From assembly GCF_014930455.1 (NCBI RefSeq), contig NZ_JAAIYO010000001.1, forward strand, positions 1,736,001-1,800,000: a stretch of DNA of 64,000 nt. Direction: 5' to 3'. The DNA comes from Corallococcus soli. Lineage in GTDB: Bacteria > Myxococcota > Myxococcia > Myxococcales > Myxococcaceae. How positions within the stretch are numbered: the first letter of the stretch is position 1; every line of letters starts with the position of its first letter. Position numbers and translations under genes: made by a program. The notes under the pieces are model-generated. The model was not told the DNA's origin and did not search any database. It saw only the letters and a list, made by a program, of their open reading frames with translations. Positions 40,263 through 49,229 of the stretch are shown here, one piece after another.

Positions 40263-40459
40263 GCGCGCGGTCCCCTCTCCAGGGAGACAGCCTGGAGGAG
40301 CCGGACCCCTGGCCGCAAGGCCCTGGGGCAACGCTTGGCCCATGCTTTCGCTGGGAACCGCGATCCTCTATGTCGAAACCCGAAGTGCCTCGCACCTCCA
40401 CGGCGCCAGGAGGTCTTGAAGGCATTCGTTACGGTCCTGGGTTCCAGGTTGGGGGTTCC

Positions 40460-41218
40460 ATGCGGATGGATGTCCTGGTGTGTGGGTTGCTGTTGAGCCT
40501 GATGGTGGGCTGCGGGTCCCGTAACAAGGGGCCCTCGCGGCGGGCGCTCCAGGAGGCCCGGCAGGACTGGTCCCGGCAGGGCGCGAACTACCGCGGCACG
40601 GAAGGGTTTCAGGAGGCCCGCTGGGGCATGACTTCCAGCGAGGTGCAGGACCTCTTTCCCGAGGCGACGGTGCTCACCAGCAACGCACTGGTGCTGCGAA
40701 CCGAAGTCGCGAAGCTCCCCGCCGTCGTCACCTTCGGGTTCCTGGGCGACCGGCTCGTCGCCACCGAGGTCGCCTTCCCCGAAGTCGCGGACCTGAAGGG
40801 AAGCCTGCGACTCTTGCGCGACCTCCTCACCCAGAAGTTCGGGCCTCCCGTCCGTGTCAGGGACTCCAATGCGGCGCAACGAAAGGCCGGGACCTATCGC
40901 ACCGCGGCCGAGGTGACCCTCGCCCTGGGCCAGCCCGTTTCCACCGACAGGGGGTGGCCACGCGACATCCCAGAACCCGCACCTGAAGAGGCCCCCGAGG
41001 CGAGACCGGAAGAGGACGCTGTCGGCGAGGCTCGGGTCGCAGGCAAGCGCCACAAGCTGTGGAGTCAATGGAAGACGGTGGAGAGCCACGTGATGCTCTC
41101 GAGCTCGAAGTCACCGGGAGCCGCGTCCTTCGTCATCGAATACGAAAGTGCGCGGTACGAGGCGGACCTCAATCGGGCCCGAGCCGTGGCCCGTGAGGGG
41201 ATGCTGAAGGACCTCTGA
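40460..41218 (+). CDS. Lipoprotein of unknown function
   Basis: A 252-aa protein. The signal peptide L-V-C-G-L-L-L-S-L-M-V-G-C-G-S contains a good lipobox (M-V-G-C). The mature part has a domain with GFQEARWGMTSSEVQDLFPEA and a repeated V-T-F-G-F-L-x-D-R-L-V motif, a pattern seen in small beta-rich lipoproteins that report on substrate size. An acidic, proline-rich linker follows (E-P-A-P-E-E-A-P-E-A-R). No family is assigned. ATGs at 40460 and 40466 are both possible. The 197-bp divergent gap upstream holds the promoter. Confidence 0.72.
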   Translation: MRMDVLVCGLLLSLMVGCGSRNKGPSRRALQEARQDWSRQGANYRGTEGFQEARWGMTSSEVQDLFPEATVLTSNALVLRTEVAKLPAVVTFGFLGDRLVATEVAFPEVADLKGSLRLLRDLLTQKFGPPVRVRDSNAAQRKAGTYRTAAEVTLALGQPVSTDRGWPRDIPEPAPEEAPEARPEEDAVGEARVAGKRHKLWSQWKTVESHVMLSSSKSPGAASFVIEYESARYEADLNRARAVAREGMLKDL

Positions 41219-41260
41219 CGCGAAGACGTGAGCCCAAGGCGTTCTTGAACGCCCGGGTGC

Positions 41261-42226
41261 TCATTCCTGGCGAGGCGCCGCCGCGCGAGACAGTCGGTCC
41301 CGCACGGCGATACCCAAGCCGCTCGCCAAAGGCAGACAGGCCACAAGCACGTCGTGGCCCTGCTCATCCGCTTCCCGCAGCCTTGCATACAGGACGCGCG
41401 CGGCCTCAGCCGGTTCGCCCGGCACGTCGAACCGCTGCACGTCTCCAGGCAGTGACAGCGACGCGGGGCCCAGCACGCCCACGCGCAAGCCCTGGGCCCG
41501 CAGCGCTTCCACCCGCTGACCCACCTCGGAGGGCTCCGCCAGCACCACGCCCGCGCGCGGTGCGTAGTGCGACGCCAGCGAACCGGACACGCGCACCGTG
41601 GTGGACGCGCGCACCGGCACCTCGCGCCCCAGCACCCGCTCCACCTCCTCCGTCGCCAGCCCTCCGGGCCGGAGAATCGCGGGCGCACCGGAGGACAGGT
41701 CCACGATGGTCGACTCCACGCCCACCGTGGACGGACCCCCATCCAGCACCAGGTCCACGTCGCCGCCCAGGTCCTGCTGCACGTGCTCCGCCGTCGTCGG
41801 GCTCACCCTTCCGAAGCGGTTGGCGCTGGGCGCGGCCACGCCTCCGCCCATCCTGCGCAGCACCTCCAGCGCCACTGGATGCCCCGGCACCCGCAGGGCC
41901 ACCGTGTCCTGGCCTCCCGTCACCGCGTCCGTGGCCCTGGCCGTGCGCGGCAGGACCAGGGTCAACGGCCCCGGCCAGAACGCCTTCGCCAGCGCCTGCG
42001 CTTCGTCCGGAATCACCCGGGCCCACTGGGACAGGTGCTCCGCCCCGGGGATGTGCACGATGAGCGGGTGGGTGGCCGGCCGGCCCTTGATGGCGAAAAC
42101 GCGACGGACCGCCAGCTCGTCCTCGGCGTTGGCGGCCAGTCCGTAGACCGTCTCTGTTGGCAGGGCGATGACACCGCCGCGTCGCAGCAATTCGACTGCA
42201 CGGTCGAGGAGGTCGGGATTAAGCAT
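41261..42226 (-). CDS. tsaC: L-threonylcarbamoyladenylate synthase (Sua5 type)
   Basis: This 321-aa enzyme makes threonylcarbamoyl-AMP from threonine, bicarbonate and ATP, the first step of t6A37 modification of ANN-decoding tRNAs. The YrdC/TsaC domain (about 1-200) has GGVIALPTETVYGLAANA, K-G-R-P-A-T-H-P-L, F-W-P-G-P-L-T-L-V-L and A-A-P-S-A-N-R-F-G. The extra C-terminal domain (about 225-321), joined by a linker containing L-A-S-H-Y-A-P, marks the longer Sua5 form. It is divergent from the TIGR01777 gene with 31 bp between the start codons. Confidence 0.93.
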   Translation of the reverse strand: MLNPDLLDRAVELLRRGGVIALPTETVYGLAANAEDELAVRRVFAIKGRPATHPLIVHIPGAEHLSQWARVIPDEAQALAKAFWPGPLTLVLPRTARATDAVTGGQDTVALRVPGHPVALEVLRRMGGGVAAPSANRFGRVSPTTAEHVQQDLGGDVDLVLDGGPSTVGVESTIVDLSSGAPAILRPGGLATEEVERVLGREVPVRASTTVRVSGSLASHYAPRAGVVLAEPSEVGQRVEALRAQGLRVGVLGPASLSLPGDVQRFDVPGEPAEAARVLYARLREADEQGHDVLVACLPLASGLGIAVRDRLSRAAAPRQE

Positions 42227-42257
42227 GCTCGGTCGCAATCTCCCCCCAGGAGCACCC

Positions 42258-43676
42258 ATGGGCAAGTCGCACGTCTTCGATGCGCGCAGCCAGATGCCAG
42301 TCCCCACCGCCGACCTCTTCGCCTGGCACACCCGCGAGGGCGCCTTCGAGCGCCTGTCGCCCCCCTGGGAGCCCGCCGAGGTCGTCGAGCGCACCGGCGA
42401 CGGCATCCGCCCCGGCGCCCGCGTCGTCGTGAAGATCCACCTGGGCCCCATCCCCCAGCGACTGGTCGCCGAACACACCGGCTACGAGGAGGGGGCTTCC
42501 TTCCAGGACACCCAGCGTGAAGGGCCCTTCACGAAGTGGGTCCACAACCATCGCGTGCACCCAGGCCCCACCCCCCAGGCGTCCGTCCTGGAGGACGCGG
42601 TGGAGTACGTGCTGCCCGTGGGCGCGCTGGGCGACACCTTCGGCGGGGGCTACGCGCGAAAGCGGCTGGAGCGCGTGTTCGCGTACCGCCACACCCTCAC
42701 CCGCATGGACCTGGACCGCCACGCCGCCTTCAAGGAGCTGGGCCCCATGACGGTGGCCATCGGCGGCGCCTCGGGCCTGGTGGGCAAGGCGCTGGCGTCG
42801 TTCCTCACCACCGGCGGCCACCGCGTGAAGCGGCTGGTGCGCGGCCGTGCGAACGCGGCCCGGGGCGACATCGCCTGGGCTCCCGACAAGGGCACCGTGG
42901 ACGCCTCGGGCCTGGAAGGCGTGGACGCCGTGGTGCACCTGTCCGGGGCCAACGTCGCGGAGGGGCGCTGGTCGGAGGAGCGCAAGCAGGAGATCCTCAA
43001 GAGCCGCACGGAGAGCACCCGCGTGCTGTGCGAGGCCCTGGCCCGGATGGAGCGCAAGCCCCGCGTCCTGGTGTGCGCCTCCGCCATCGGCCTCTATGGG
43101 AGCCGGGGCGACGAGGAACTCACGGAGACGTCCGGCGTGGGCGGGGGCTTCCTCGCGGACGTCACGCGCCAGTGGGAGGCCGCCACCGCGTCCGCGGAGG
43201 CCGCGGGAATCCGCGTGGTGCACCTGCGCATCGGCGTGGTGCTGGACGCGAGCGGCGGGGCGCTCGCGAAGCTTGCGCCCGCGTTCCTCGCGGGAGGCGG
43301 TGGGCCCATCGCCTCCGGGAAGCAGTGGATGAGCTGGGTGTCGCTGGAGGACGTGATTGGCCTCATCCACTTCGCCATCGGCACCCCGGCGGTGCGCGGC
43401 CCGCTCAACGCGGTGGCCCCCAACGCCGTGCGCCAGGGGGACCTGGCCCGGGTGCTGGGCAAGGTGCTGCGCCGCCCCTCCCTGTTCCCGCTGCCGGCGG
43501 CGGTGGTGAAGACCCTGTTCGGGCAGATGGGGGAGGAGACCCTGCTCTCCAGCGCCCACGTCCTGCCCGCGGTCGCCCAGGCCCACGGGTTCCCCTTCCT
43601 GTTCCCCGACCTGGAGGGCGCGCTGCGCTTCACCCTGGGCCGCACCACGGAGGGCGCGGAATTCCGCCACACGTAG
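42258..43676 (+). CDS. SRPBCC domain fused to TIGR01777-type NAD-binding oxidoreductase
   Basis: A 472-aa fusion. Residues about 1-160 are a START/SRPBCC-like ligand-binding domain (DLFAWHTREGAFERLSPPWE; K-I-H-L-G-P-I-P-Q-R). Residues about 165-472 are an SDR-type domain with the Rossmann motif AIGGASGLVGKALAS and the family blocks VDAVVHLSGANVAEGRWS and R-V-L-V-C-A-S-A-I-G-L-Y-G. This is the TIGR01777 (YfcH-like) family, whose reaction is not firmly known. The fusion with SRPBCC is common in actinobacterial and myxobacterial members. AGGAG stands just before the ATG. Confidence 0.88.
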   Translation: MGKSHVFDARSQMPVPTADLFAWHTREGAFERLSPPWEPAEVVERTGDGIRPGARVVVKIHLGPIPQRLVAEHTGYEEGASFQDTQREGPFTKWVHNHRVHPGPTPQASVLEDAVEYVLPVGALGDTFGGGYARKRLERVFAYRHTLTRMDLDRHAAFKELGPMTVAIGGASGLVGKALASFLTTGGHRVKRLVRGRANAARGDIAWAPDKGTVDASGLEGVDAVVHLSGANVAEGRWSEERKQEILKSRTESTRVLCEALARMERKPRVLVCASAIGLYGSRGDEELTETSGVGGGFLADVTRQWEAATASAEAAGIRVVHLRIGVVLDASGGALAKLAPAFLAGGGGPIASGKQWMSWVSLEDVIGLIHFAIGTPAVRGPLNAVAPNAVRQGDLARVLGKVLRRPSLFPLPAAVVKTLFGQMGEETLLSSAHVLPAVAQAHGFPFLFPDLEGALRFTLGRTTEGAEFRHT

Positions 43677-43684
43677 GCCCGTGC

Positions 43685-43714
43685 TTGACACTCCCGGGGC
43701 GGGGGGCCAGAAGT
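43685..43714 (+). promoter_or_regulatory. Possible sigma-70-like promoter of Gld-like operon
   Basis: A consensus -35 TTGACA (43685-43690) is followed after 18 nt by AGAAGT, a poor -10. It lies 32 nt before the ATG of the ABC ATPase gene. Confidence 0.3.
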
Positions 43715-43745
43715 GCGGCGTTTCCCCTCGCTTCGAGGAGTCCTG

Positions 43746-44669
43746 ATGATCCAGGTCGAAGGGTTGACGAAGTACTACGGCGAGCACGCGGCCATCCGCG
43801 ACCTCGCGTTCACCATCGGCCAGGGTGAAGTCATCGGCTTCCTGGGCCTCAACGGCGCCGGCAAGTCGACGACGCTCAAGATTCTCGGGTGCGTGCTGCT
43901 GCCCACGTCGGGGCGCGTCGTCATCGACGGGCACGACGTGGTGAGCCAGTCCCACGAGGTGCGCCAGCGCATCGGCTACCTGCCCGACGTGCCGCCCGTC
44001 TACGAGGAGATGACGGTGGGCGAGTACCTGGCCTACGTCGCCCGCCTGCGCGACGTGCCCGCGAAGGCCACCGCCGTCCACGTGGGCGAGGCCGAGGAGA
44101 AGACGGGCCTGCGCGACGTGCACGGCGAGGTCATCTCCACGCTCAGCCACGGCTACCGCCAGCGCGTGGGCCTGGCGCAGGCGCTGGTGCACCGGCCCGC
44201 GCTGCTCATCCTGGACGAGCCCACCAGCGGATTGGATCCGCTCCAAATCGTCGAGATGCGCGACGTCATCCGCGGCCTCAAGGGCGCGCACACGGTGCTC
44301 GTGTCCAGCCACATCCTCCCGGAGATCTCCCAGACGTGTGACCGGCTGCTCATCATCCACAAGGGCGCGCTGCTCGCGCAGGGCAGCGAGGAGGAGCTGT
44401 CGCGCAGCCTGGGCGGCCCGTCCATCGAGCTGGAGGTGCGGGGCTCGCGGGCGCGCGCGCTGGAGGTGCTCCAGCCGTTCGGCGCGGTGGAGGCGCGGCC
44501 AGGGGAGGGCGAGGTGCTGGGGTTGAAGGTGGCGGCGTCCCCGGAGCTGCGGCCCCAGGTGGCGCGGGCGGTGGTGGGCGCGGGCCTGGAGCTGCTGCGG
44601 CTGGACGCGGGGGCGGGGCAGCTGGAAGCGCTCTTCCTCAAGCTGACGGGCCAGGAGGTGCGCGCGTGA
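43746..44669 (+). CDS. ABC transporter ATP-binding protein, GldA-like
   Basis: This 307-aa ATPase has Walker A (LGLNGAGKSTT), the Q-loop region, the signature L-S-H-G-Y-R-Q-R-V-G, Walker B (ALLILDEPTSGLDP) and the H-loop S-S-H. About 70 residues follow the nucleotide-binding domain, as in GldA/NosF-type ATPases. The next three genes each overlap the one before (GTGA, ATGA, ATGA), forming a tightly coupled unit: ATPase, permease, GldG-like subunit, DUF4340 protein. In Bacteroidetes the homologous GldA-GldFG set is needed for gliding. Myxobacterial gliding uses other machinery, so the substrate here is unknown. A good Shine-Dalgarno (GAGGAG) precedes the ATG. Confidence 0.92.
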   Translation: MIQVEGLTKYYGEHAAIRDLAFTIGQGEVIGFLGLNGAGKSTTLKILGCVLLPTSGRVVIDGHDVVSQSHEVRQRIGYLPDVPPVYEEMTVGEYLAYVARLRDVPAKATAVHVGEAEEKTGLRDVHGEVISTLSHGYRQRVGLAQALVHRPALLILDEPTSGLDPLQIVEMRDVIRGLKGAHTVLVSSHILPEISQTCDRLLIIHKGALLAQGSEEELSRSLGGPSIELEVRGSRARALEVLQPFGAVEARPGEGEVLGLKVAASPELRPQVARAVVGAGLELLRLDAGAGQLEALFLKLTGQEVRA

Positions 44670-45388
44670 AGGCGCTCCTGATTGCCCGCCGTGAGCTGGC
44701 CGGCTACCTGCGCACGCTCAGCGGCTACGTCATCCTCGCGGTCATCCTCGCGGTGAACGGGCTGTTCTTCAATGCGTACGCCCTGGGCGGCGCGAGCAAG
44801 CGCTCCGCGGAGGTGCTGTCCGGCTTCTTCTACTACTCCAGCGGGTTCACCATCGTGGCGGCCATCCTGGTGTCCATGCGGCTGCTCGCGGAGGAGCGCC
44901 AGACGGGCACGCTGCCGCTGCTCTACGCGTCGCCGGTGCGCGACCGGGACATCGTGCTGGGCAAGTACCTGGCGGGGCTCGCGTTCCTCGCGCTCTACCT
45001 GCTGTGCACGCTGTACATGCCGCTGCTGGTGCTGGTGAACGGCAAGGTGTCCTTCGGGCACGTGGCGGCGGGCTACCTGGGGCTGTTGCTGCTGGGCAGC
45101 GCGTCGCTGGCGGTGGGGACGTTCGGCTCGTCGCTGGCGAAGAACCAGCTGCTCGCGGCCATCTTCTCCGCGGTGATGCTGGTGGCGCTCATCCTGTGCT
45201 GGCTGCTCGCGCGCATCACCGAGCAGCCCCTGTCGGACGTCTTCAGCGCGATGTCGCTGTGGAACCAGCACTTCCCTCCGTTCCAGGCGGGGCTCATCCA
45301 CGTGCGGGACGTCGTCTACTACCTGGCCGTGACGTACGTGGCGCTGTTCGCGGCGACCCGGGTGCTGGAAGCGCGGAGGTGGCGATGA
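44666..45388 (+). CDS. ABC transporter permease, GldF-like (ABC-2 type)
   Basis: A 240-aa membrane protein with about six hydrophobic segments, beginning with an amphipathic lead-in (L-I-A-R-R-E-L-A-G-Y-L) typical of ABC-2 permeases of the GldF/NosY group. The cytoplasmic loop E-E-R-Q-T-G-T-L-P-L-L-Y-A-S-P-V is the coupling-helix motif of that group. It starts with GTG overlapping the ATPase stop and ends overlapping the GldG-like gene. It is expected to form the channel with the C-terminal membrane helices of the next subunit. Confidence 0.9.
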   Translation: MKALLIARRELAGYLRTLSGYVILAVILAVNGLFFNAYALGGASKRSAEVLSGFFYYSSGFTIVAAILVSMRLLAEERQTGTLPLLYASPVRDRDIVLGKYLAGLAFLALYLLCTLYMPLLVLVNGKVSFGHVAAGYLGLLLLGSASLAVGTFGSSLAKNQLLAAIFSAVMLVALILCWLLARITEQPLSDVFSAMSLWNQHFPPFQAGLIHVRDVVYYLAVTYVALFAATRVLEARRWR

Positions 45389-47259
45389 GCACGACGGGTT
45401 CTTCCGGCACCGGGCTGGCCGCGACGGTGGCCTTCGTCTCCGGGCTGGTCGCGGTCTTCCTCGCGGAGCGCGTGCTGGGCGTGGGCTCCGGCCGCGTGGC
45501 CCTGGCCGCGCTGGGCACCGCCGTCGCCGTGGGCGCCACGGGCTGGCGAGGGGTGCGGATGCTGGCGGCCCCTCCGGCGCGGCGCCCGGCGGAGCGGTGG
45601 GTCCTGGCCTTGTACGGCGTGGGGCTGGCGGCGCTGGTGCTCTACTTCCTCCAGGGAGACGTGGGCACGGCGCTCTTCGGGGCTCCGCTGTCGCGCTCCG
45701 CTCCGAGGCTGGCGGGCGTGCTGGCGGTGTTGTTCCCGGCGCTGCTCGTGTGCTCGCTCCTGCCGCTGGCGCTGGTGGAGGCCGCGCTCATGGCGATGGC
45801 GCGCGCGCCGGTGCCGGAGACGGGGCGGGTGCGCAGCGCGCTGTTCTCCGGCCTGGGCATGGCGTTCGTGGGCGTGTTCGCGTTCGCGGCCACCTACGTG
45901 GCGACGAAGGCGGACGCGACCTGGGACCTGTCGTACTTCCGCACCGCCCGGCCGGGCGAGGCGACGCGCAAGCTGGTGCTCGGCCTCAACGAGCCCCTGC
46001 AGGTGACGCTCTTCTTCCCGCCCGCCAACGAGGTGGGGGAGGCGGTGCGGCAGTACTTCCGCGACCTGGAGCCGCAGAGCCCGCTGCTCGGCGTGGAGGC
46101 GCTGGACCAGGCGGTGGAGCCCGCGCGGGGCAAGGCGCTGGGCGTCAGCAACAACGGCTCCGTGGTGCTGTCGCGCGGGGACCGCAAGGAGGTGCTGACC
46201 CTGGGCATGGACCTGGAGCGCGCGCGGGGCCAGCTCCAGCGGCTGGACGCGGAGGTGCAGCGGCGGATGCTGTCGGTGGCGAAGCCCCGGCGCATCGTCT
46301 ACCTCACGGGCGGCCATGGGGAGCGCGCCGACACGCGGCCCGTCCCCGGCGAGGCGGCCCGTCCGTCGGTGTCGCAGTTCAAGGAGCTGCTGCGTTCGCA
46401 GAACGTGGACGTGCGCACGCTCACGGTGGCGGAGGGGCTGGGCACGGAGGTGCCGCGCGACGCGGCCATGGTGGTGGTGCTGGGGCCCACGGGCGAGCTG
46501 CGCCCGGAGGAGGTCACCGCGCTGCACGAGTACTGGGCGCAGGGCGGCCGGCTGTGGATTGGACTGGAGCCGGACGGCGCGGGGCTGGAGTCGCTGCTCA
46601 AGCCGCTGGGGCTCCGGTCGCTGCGCGTGCCGCTGGCGAACGACCGCGTCTACTTCCGCACCGCGCGTCAGGTGAGTGACCGGGGCAACCTGGGCACGGC
46701 GAGCTTCTCCTCGCACCCGTCCGTCACGTCGCTGTCCGCGCTGGGCTCCCAGGCGGCGGTGGCGTTCCCGGGCGCGGTGGCGCTGGAGCTGGTGTCGCCG
46801 CCCGTGGCCGGCGTGAAGCTGGACACGAGCGTGCGTGCGCATGCGGAGACCTTCGCGGACCTCAACGGCGACTTCGAGCCCCAGGCCGGTGAAGTCACGC
46901 GGGCGTGGCCGCTGGTGGTGGCGGTGGAGAGGCCGGCGGCGGGGGAGGGCAAGCCCGCGCCGCGCGCGGTGGTGCTGGCGGACGCGGACGCGCTGGGCGA
47001 CGGCATCCTGGGCAACGTGGGCAATGCATACCTCGCGGTGGACACGCTGCGCTGGCTCTCCGGGGAGGAGGCGCTCTCCGGGGTGACGACGAGCGAGGAG
47101 GACGTGCCGTTGCAGCACACGCGCGCGCAGGACGTCGCGTGGTTCTACGCGACCGTCTTCCTGGCGCCGGTGGTGGTGCTGGCGGTGGGCTTCTTCGTGA
47201 CGCGCAGGCGCGGGCGGCGTGCGCCCCGGAGTGTCGCGACGGTGGGAGGTGCGCGATGA
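45385..47259 (+). CDS. GldG-like ABC transporter auxiliary subunit
   Basis: This 624-aa protein has four or five hydrophobic segments in the first about 165 residues and then a large extracytoplasmic domain. That domain contains KLVLGLNEPLQVTLFFPP and R-R-I-V-Y-L-T-G-G-H-G-E, characteristic of GldG / ABC-type uncharacterised transport domains. It ends in a C-terminal membrane helix (W-F-Y-A-T-V-F-L-A-P-V-V-V-L) and an Arg-rich tail. It is translationally coupled on both sides. The periplasmic domain probably captures or presents the unknown substrate. Confidence 0.87.
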   Translation: MSTTGSSGTGLAATVAFVSGLVAVFLAERVLGVGSGRVALAALGTAVAVGATGWRGVRMLAAPPARRPAERWVLALYGVGLAALVLYFLQGDVGTALFGAPLSRSAPRLAGVLAVLFPALLVCSLLPLALVEAALMAMARAPVPETGRVRSALFSGLGMAFVGVFAFAATYVATKADATWDLSYFRTARPGEATRKLVLGLNEPLQVTLFFPPANEVGEAVRQYFRDLEPQSPLLGVEALDQAVEPARGKALGVSNNGSVVLSRGDRKEVLTLGMDLERARGQLQRLDAEVQRRMLSVAKPRRIVYLTGGHGERADTRPVPGEAARPSVSQFKELLRSQNVDVRTLTVAEGLGTEVPRDAAMVVVLGPTGELRPEEVTALHEYWAQGGRLWIGLEPDGAGLESLLKPLGLRSLRVPLANDRVYFRTARQVSDRGNLGTASFSSHPSVTSLSALGSQAAVAFPGAVALELVSPPVAGVKLDTSVRAHAETFADLNGDFEPQAGEVTRAWPLVVAVERPAAGEGKPAPRAVVLADADALGDGILGNVGNAYLAVDTLRWLSGEEALSGVTTSEEDVPLQHTRAQDVAWFYATVFLAPVVVLAVGFFVTRRRGRRAPRSVATVGGAR

Positions 47260-48452
47260 AGGCGCGCGACGTGGCCGTGCAGGGAGTCCTGGCGGGCGTG
47301 GCCCTGGTGGCCGCGTTCTTCGTGTGGCAGCGCGAGCCGTCCCGCGCGGTGGGCGAGGTGACGGTGGAGGACGCGCAGGTGCGTTCGCTCGACCGGATCC
47401 GCTACGACGAAGAGACGCGCTTCGTGGAGCTGTTCCGCGACCCACAGGACCGGGAGTCCATCTGGGTCCGCCTGGGCAACAAGCCCGCGAAGCCGAAGCC
47501 CGCGGATGCGGGTGACGCCGGTGGTGATGCGGGCGCGCTCGTCCGCGCGGCGTCCGACGCAGGTGCAGCGGATGCGGCGCTCCTCGCGGTCGCGGCGTCC
47601 GATGCGGGCGCGGGGGCTCGCGCCGCGGATGCGGCATCTCGCGCGAGCGCCGCATCCGATGCGGGAGTCGCTGCTCGCGGTGTGGACGCGGGAGCCCTCG
47701 CAACCCCGGGCTCCGAGGCTCCCCCCGCCCCCGTGGCCCCGCCCCGCGAGCTGCGCGGCAACGACCTGGCCCAGAAGCTGTTCGCGAGGTTCGCCCCGCT
47801 GCGGGCCCAGCGCGACCTGGGCGTCCTGGACGCCCAGAAGCTGGAGGAGATGGGCCTCGCGAAGTCCGAACGGGCGCTGACGCTCACCCTGGACGGCGCC
47901 CCGAGGACCTTCCGCATCGCGGCGCCTGCCTCCGGCTGGGGCGCGCCCTACCTCCAGCGCGACTCCGACGGCCACGTCTTCCTCCTGGGCCCCGCGCTGC
48001 TGTCGGACCTGGAGGCCGCGTCCAGCCGGCTCGTGGACCGTCGTCTGCACACCTTCGACGTGGACGGCTTCGACCGCGTGGTCATCACCGCCGGCACCGC
48101 GTCCCGCGCCTTCGTGGCCAGCGGCAGCCCGCCGGGCGCCGTGCAGCTCGCGCCCGTGGACGCCCCTGGCGCGCCGGACGACTTCGCCCGTAACTGGCAC
48201 GACCGCGTGTGGCGCCTCACCCCGGTGGAGTTCCTGGGCCGGGGCGAGTCCCCGCCGGGCCCCGCCCCCACGCCCGCCTTCCGCGTCGAGTACCAGCGCG
48301 CCGGCAAGCCCGTGGGCGACGTCACGTTCGCGAAGACGCCGGACCACATGTGGTACGCGCGCACGGAGTTCACCCCGGGCTGGACGCGCATGGGCGGCGG
48401 CCTGGAGTCCCTGGCCGAGGAGGCCGTGAAGCTCACCGCGTCCCCGCGCTGA
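47256..48452 (+). CDS. DUF4340 protein with Asp-Ala-Gly repeat insert
   Basis: A 398-aa protein with an N-terminal membrane anchor (about 8-23) and two DUF4340-like blocks, about 30-80 and 165-398, including LGVLDAQKLEEMGL and HMWYARTEFTPGW. Between them (about 82-165) lies a low-complexity stretch of A-S-D-A-G and related units that is not expected in the family. It is the last gene of the Gld-like ABC operon, overlapping the GldG-like gene by 4 nt. DUF4340 proteins often accompany GldG-like transporters, which supports a shared role. The 3' end overlaps the convergent gvpL/F-like gene by 20 nt. Confidence 0.85.
   Translation: MKARDVAVQGVLAGVALVAAFFVWQREPSRAVGEVTVEDAQVRSLDRIRYDEETRFVELFRDPQDRESIWVRLGNKPAKPKPADAGDAGGDAGALVRAASDAGAADAALLAVAASDAGAGARAADAASRASAASDAGVAARGVDAGALATPGSEAPPAPVAPPRELRGNDLAQKLFARFAPLRAQRDLGVLDAQKLEEMGLAKSERALTLTLDGAPRTFRIAAPASGWGAPYLQRDSDGHVFLLGPALLSDLEAASSRLVDRRLHTFDVDGFDRVVITAGTASRAFVASGSPPGAVQLAPVDAPGAPDDFARNWHDRVWRLTPVEFLGRGESPPGPAPTPAFRVEYQRAGKPVGDVTFAKTPDHMWYARTEFTPGWTRMGGGLESLAEEAVKLTASPR
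47499..47751 (+). repeat. Degenerate minisatellite encoding Asp-Ala-Gly units
   Basis: GCGTCCGATGCGGG and near variants recur at intervals of roughly 45-57 bp within the DUF4340 gene, encoding A-S-D-A-G units at about residues 99, 115 and 133. Codons such as GAT and GGT are more frequent here than in the flanks, which suggests expansion of a short unit. Confidence 0.6.
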
Positions 48453-49197
48453 GCTCGCCCTCCATGTCCAGCCGCACGTCCACGAAGCTGTAGCCCGCCC
48501 AGGGGCCGGTGAAGCGGAAGGCGTACACCTCCGTGCGCGCCACCAGCGTCTTCAGCCGCGCCTCGAAGGCGGCCACCGCCGCGCGGTCCACCAGGAAGGC
48601 CGCGTTGAGCAGCATCCGCTCCCCCAGGGGCGCGGACTCGTGCGTGGCCGCCACCAGCGGCGCCAGCCCGGTGCGCAGCACGTCCATGTCCCGCGTGGTG
48701 CGCTCCAGCAGCGCCAGCTCCAGCCGCTGCTCGTGGTCCTCCTCGGGCTCGGTGGGCCGCCGGGCCAGCTCCGGTTGCTCCGCCTCCAGCCTGCGCGCCA
48801 GCGCGTCGCGGTGGCAGTACACCTTCAGCCCCAGCTCCACGCGCCCCTCCAGCACGTCCAGCGCACGCACGAGCGGCGCGTGGGCCGCGCGCAGCAGCTC
48901 CCGCACCCGCTCCTCCGACGGCAGCACCGTGCCGAAGGCCACCGGCACCAGCGTGTGCTCGCGCAGCACCGCGTCCGTCACGCGCTGGTGCGTCAGCAGG
49001 TGCGCCCGCGTGGGGGCCACCCTCAGGCCCGCCGTGTCGGACACCAGCGCCAGCAGGTCGTCCTCGCGCACCGCGTGCACCGGCGACGGGCCCAGCCCCG
49101 TGAGCTCCGCCGCCCAGCCGCTCCGCGCCCGCACGACGGCGTAGAGGTAGCGCGCCCTGCCTTCCCGCGACACTTCCGCCTGCTGCTTCGTCGCCAT
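48433..49197 (-). CDS. GvpL/GvpF-family gas-vesicle-type protein
   Basis: A 254-aa protein with the GvpL/F layout. The N-terminal domain contains ARYLYAVVRA and H-A-V-R-E-D-D-L-L-A-L-V-S-D. The central family block H-Q-R-V-T-D-A-V-L-R-E-H and L-V-P-V-A-F-G-T-V-L-P-S-E-E follows, then V-E-L-G-L-K-V-Y-C, and a C-terminal domain ends with Y-A-F-R-F-T-G-P-W-A-G-Y-S-F-V. GvpL and GvpF are minor proteins that bind GvpA during gas-vesicle assembly. Here the gene is the last of a minus-strand run with a GvpA-like protein, a histidine kinase and a response regulator; no other gvp genes are visible. The start at 49197 has AAGGCGGAG upstream. Confidence 0.88.
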   Translation of the reverse strand: MATKQQAEVSREGRARYLYAVVRARSGWAAELTGLGPSPVHAVREDDLLALVSDTAGLRVAPTRAHLLTHQRVTDAVLREHTLVPVAFGTVLPSEERVRELLRAAHAPLVRALDVLEGRVELGLKVYCHRDALARRLEAEQPELARRPTEPEEDHEQRLELALLERTTRDMDVLRTGLAPLVAATHESAPLGERMLLNAAFLVDRAAVAAFEARLKTLVARTEVYAFRFTGPWAGYSFVDVRLDMEGELSAGTR

Positions 49198-49229
49198 GGC
49201 GTGCTCCGCCTTTCGGCTGGGGCGGCGCT

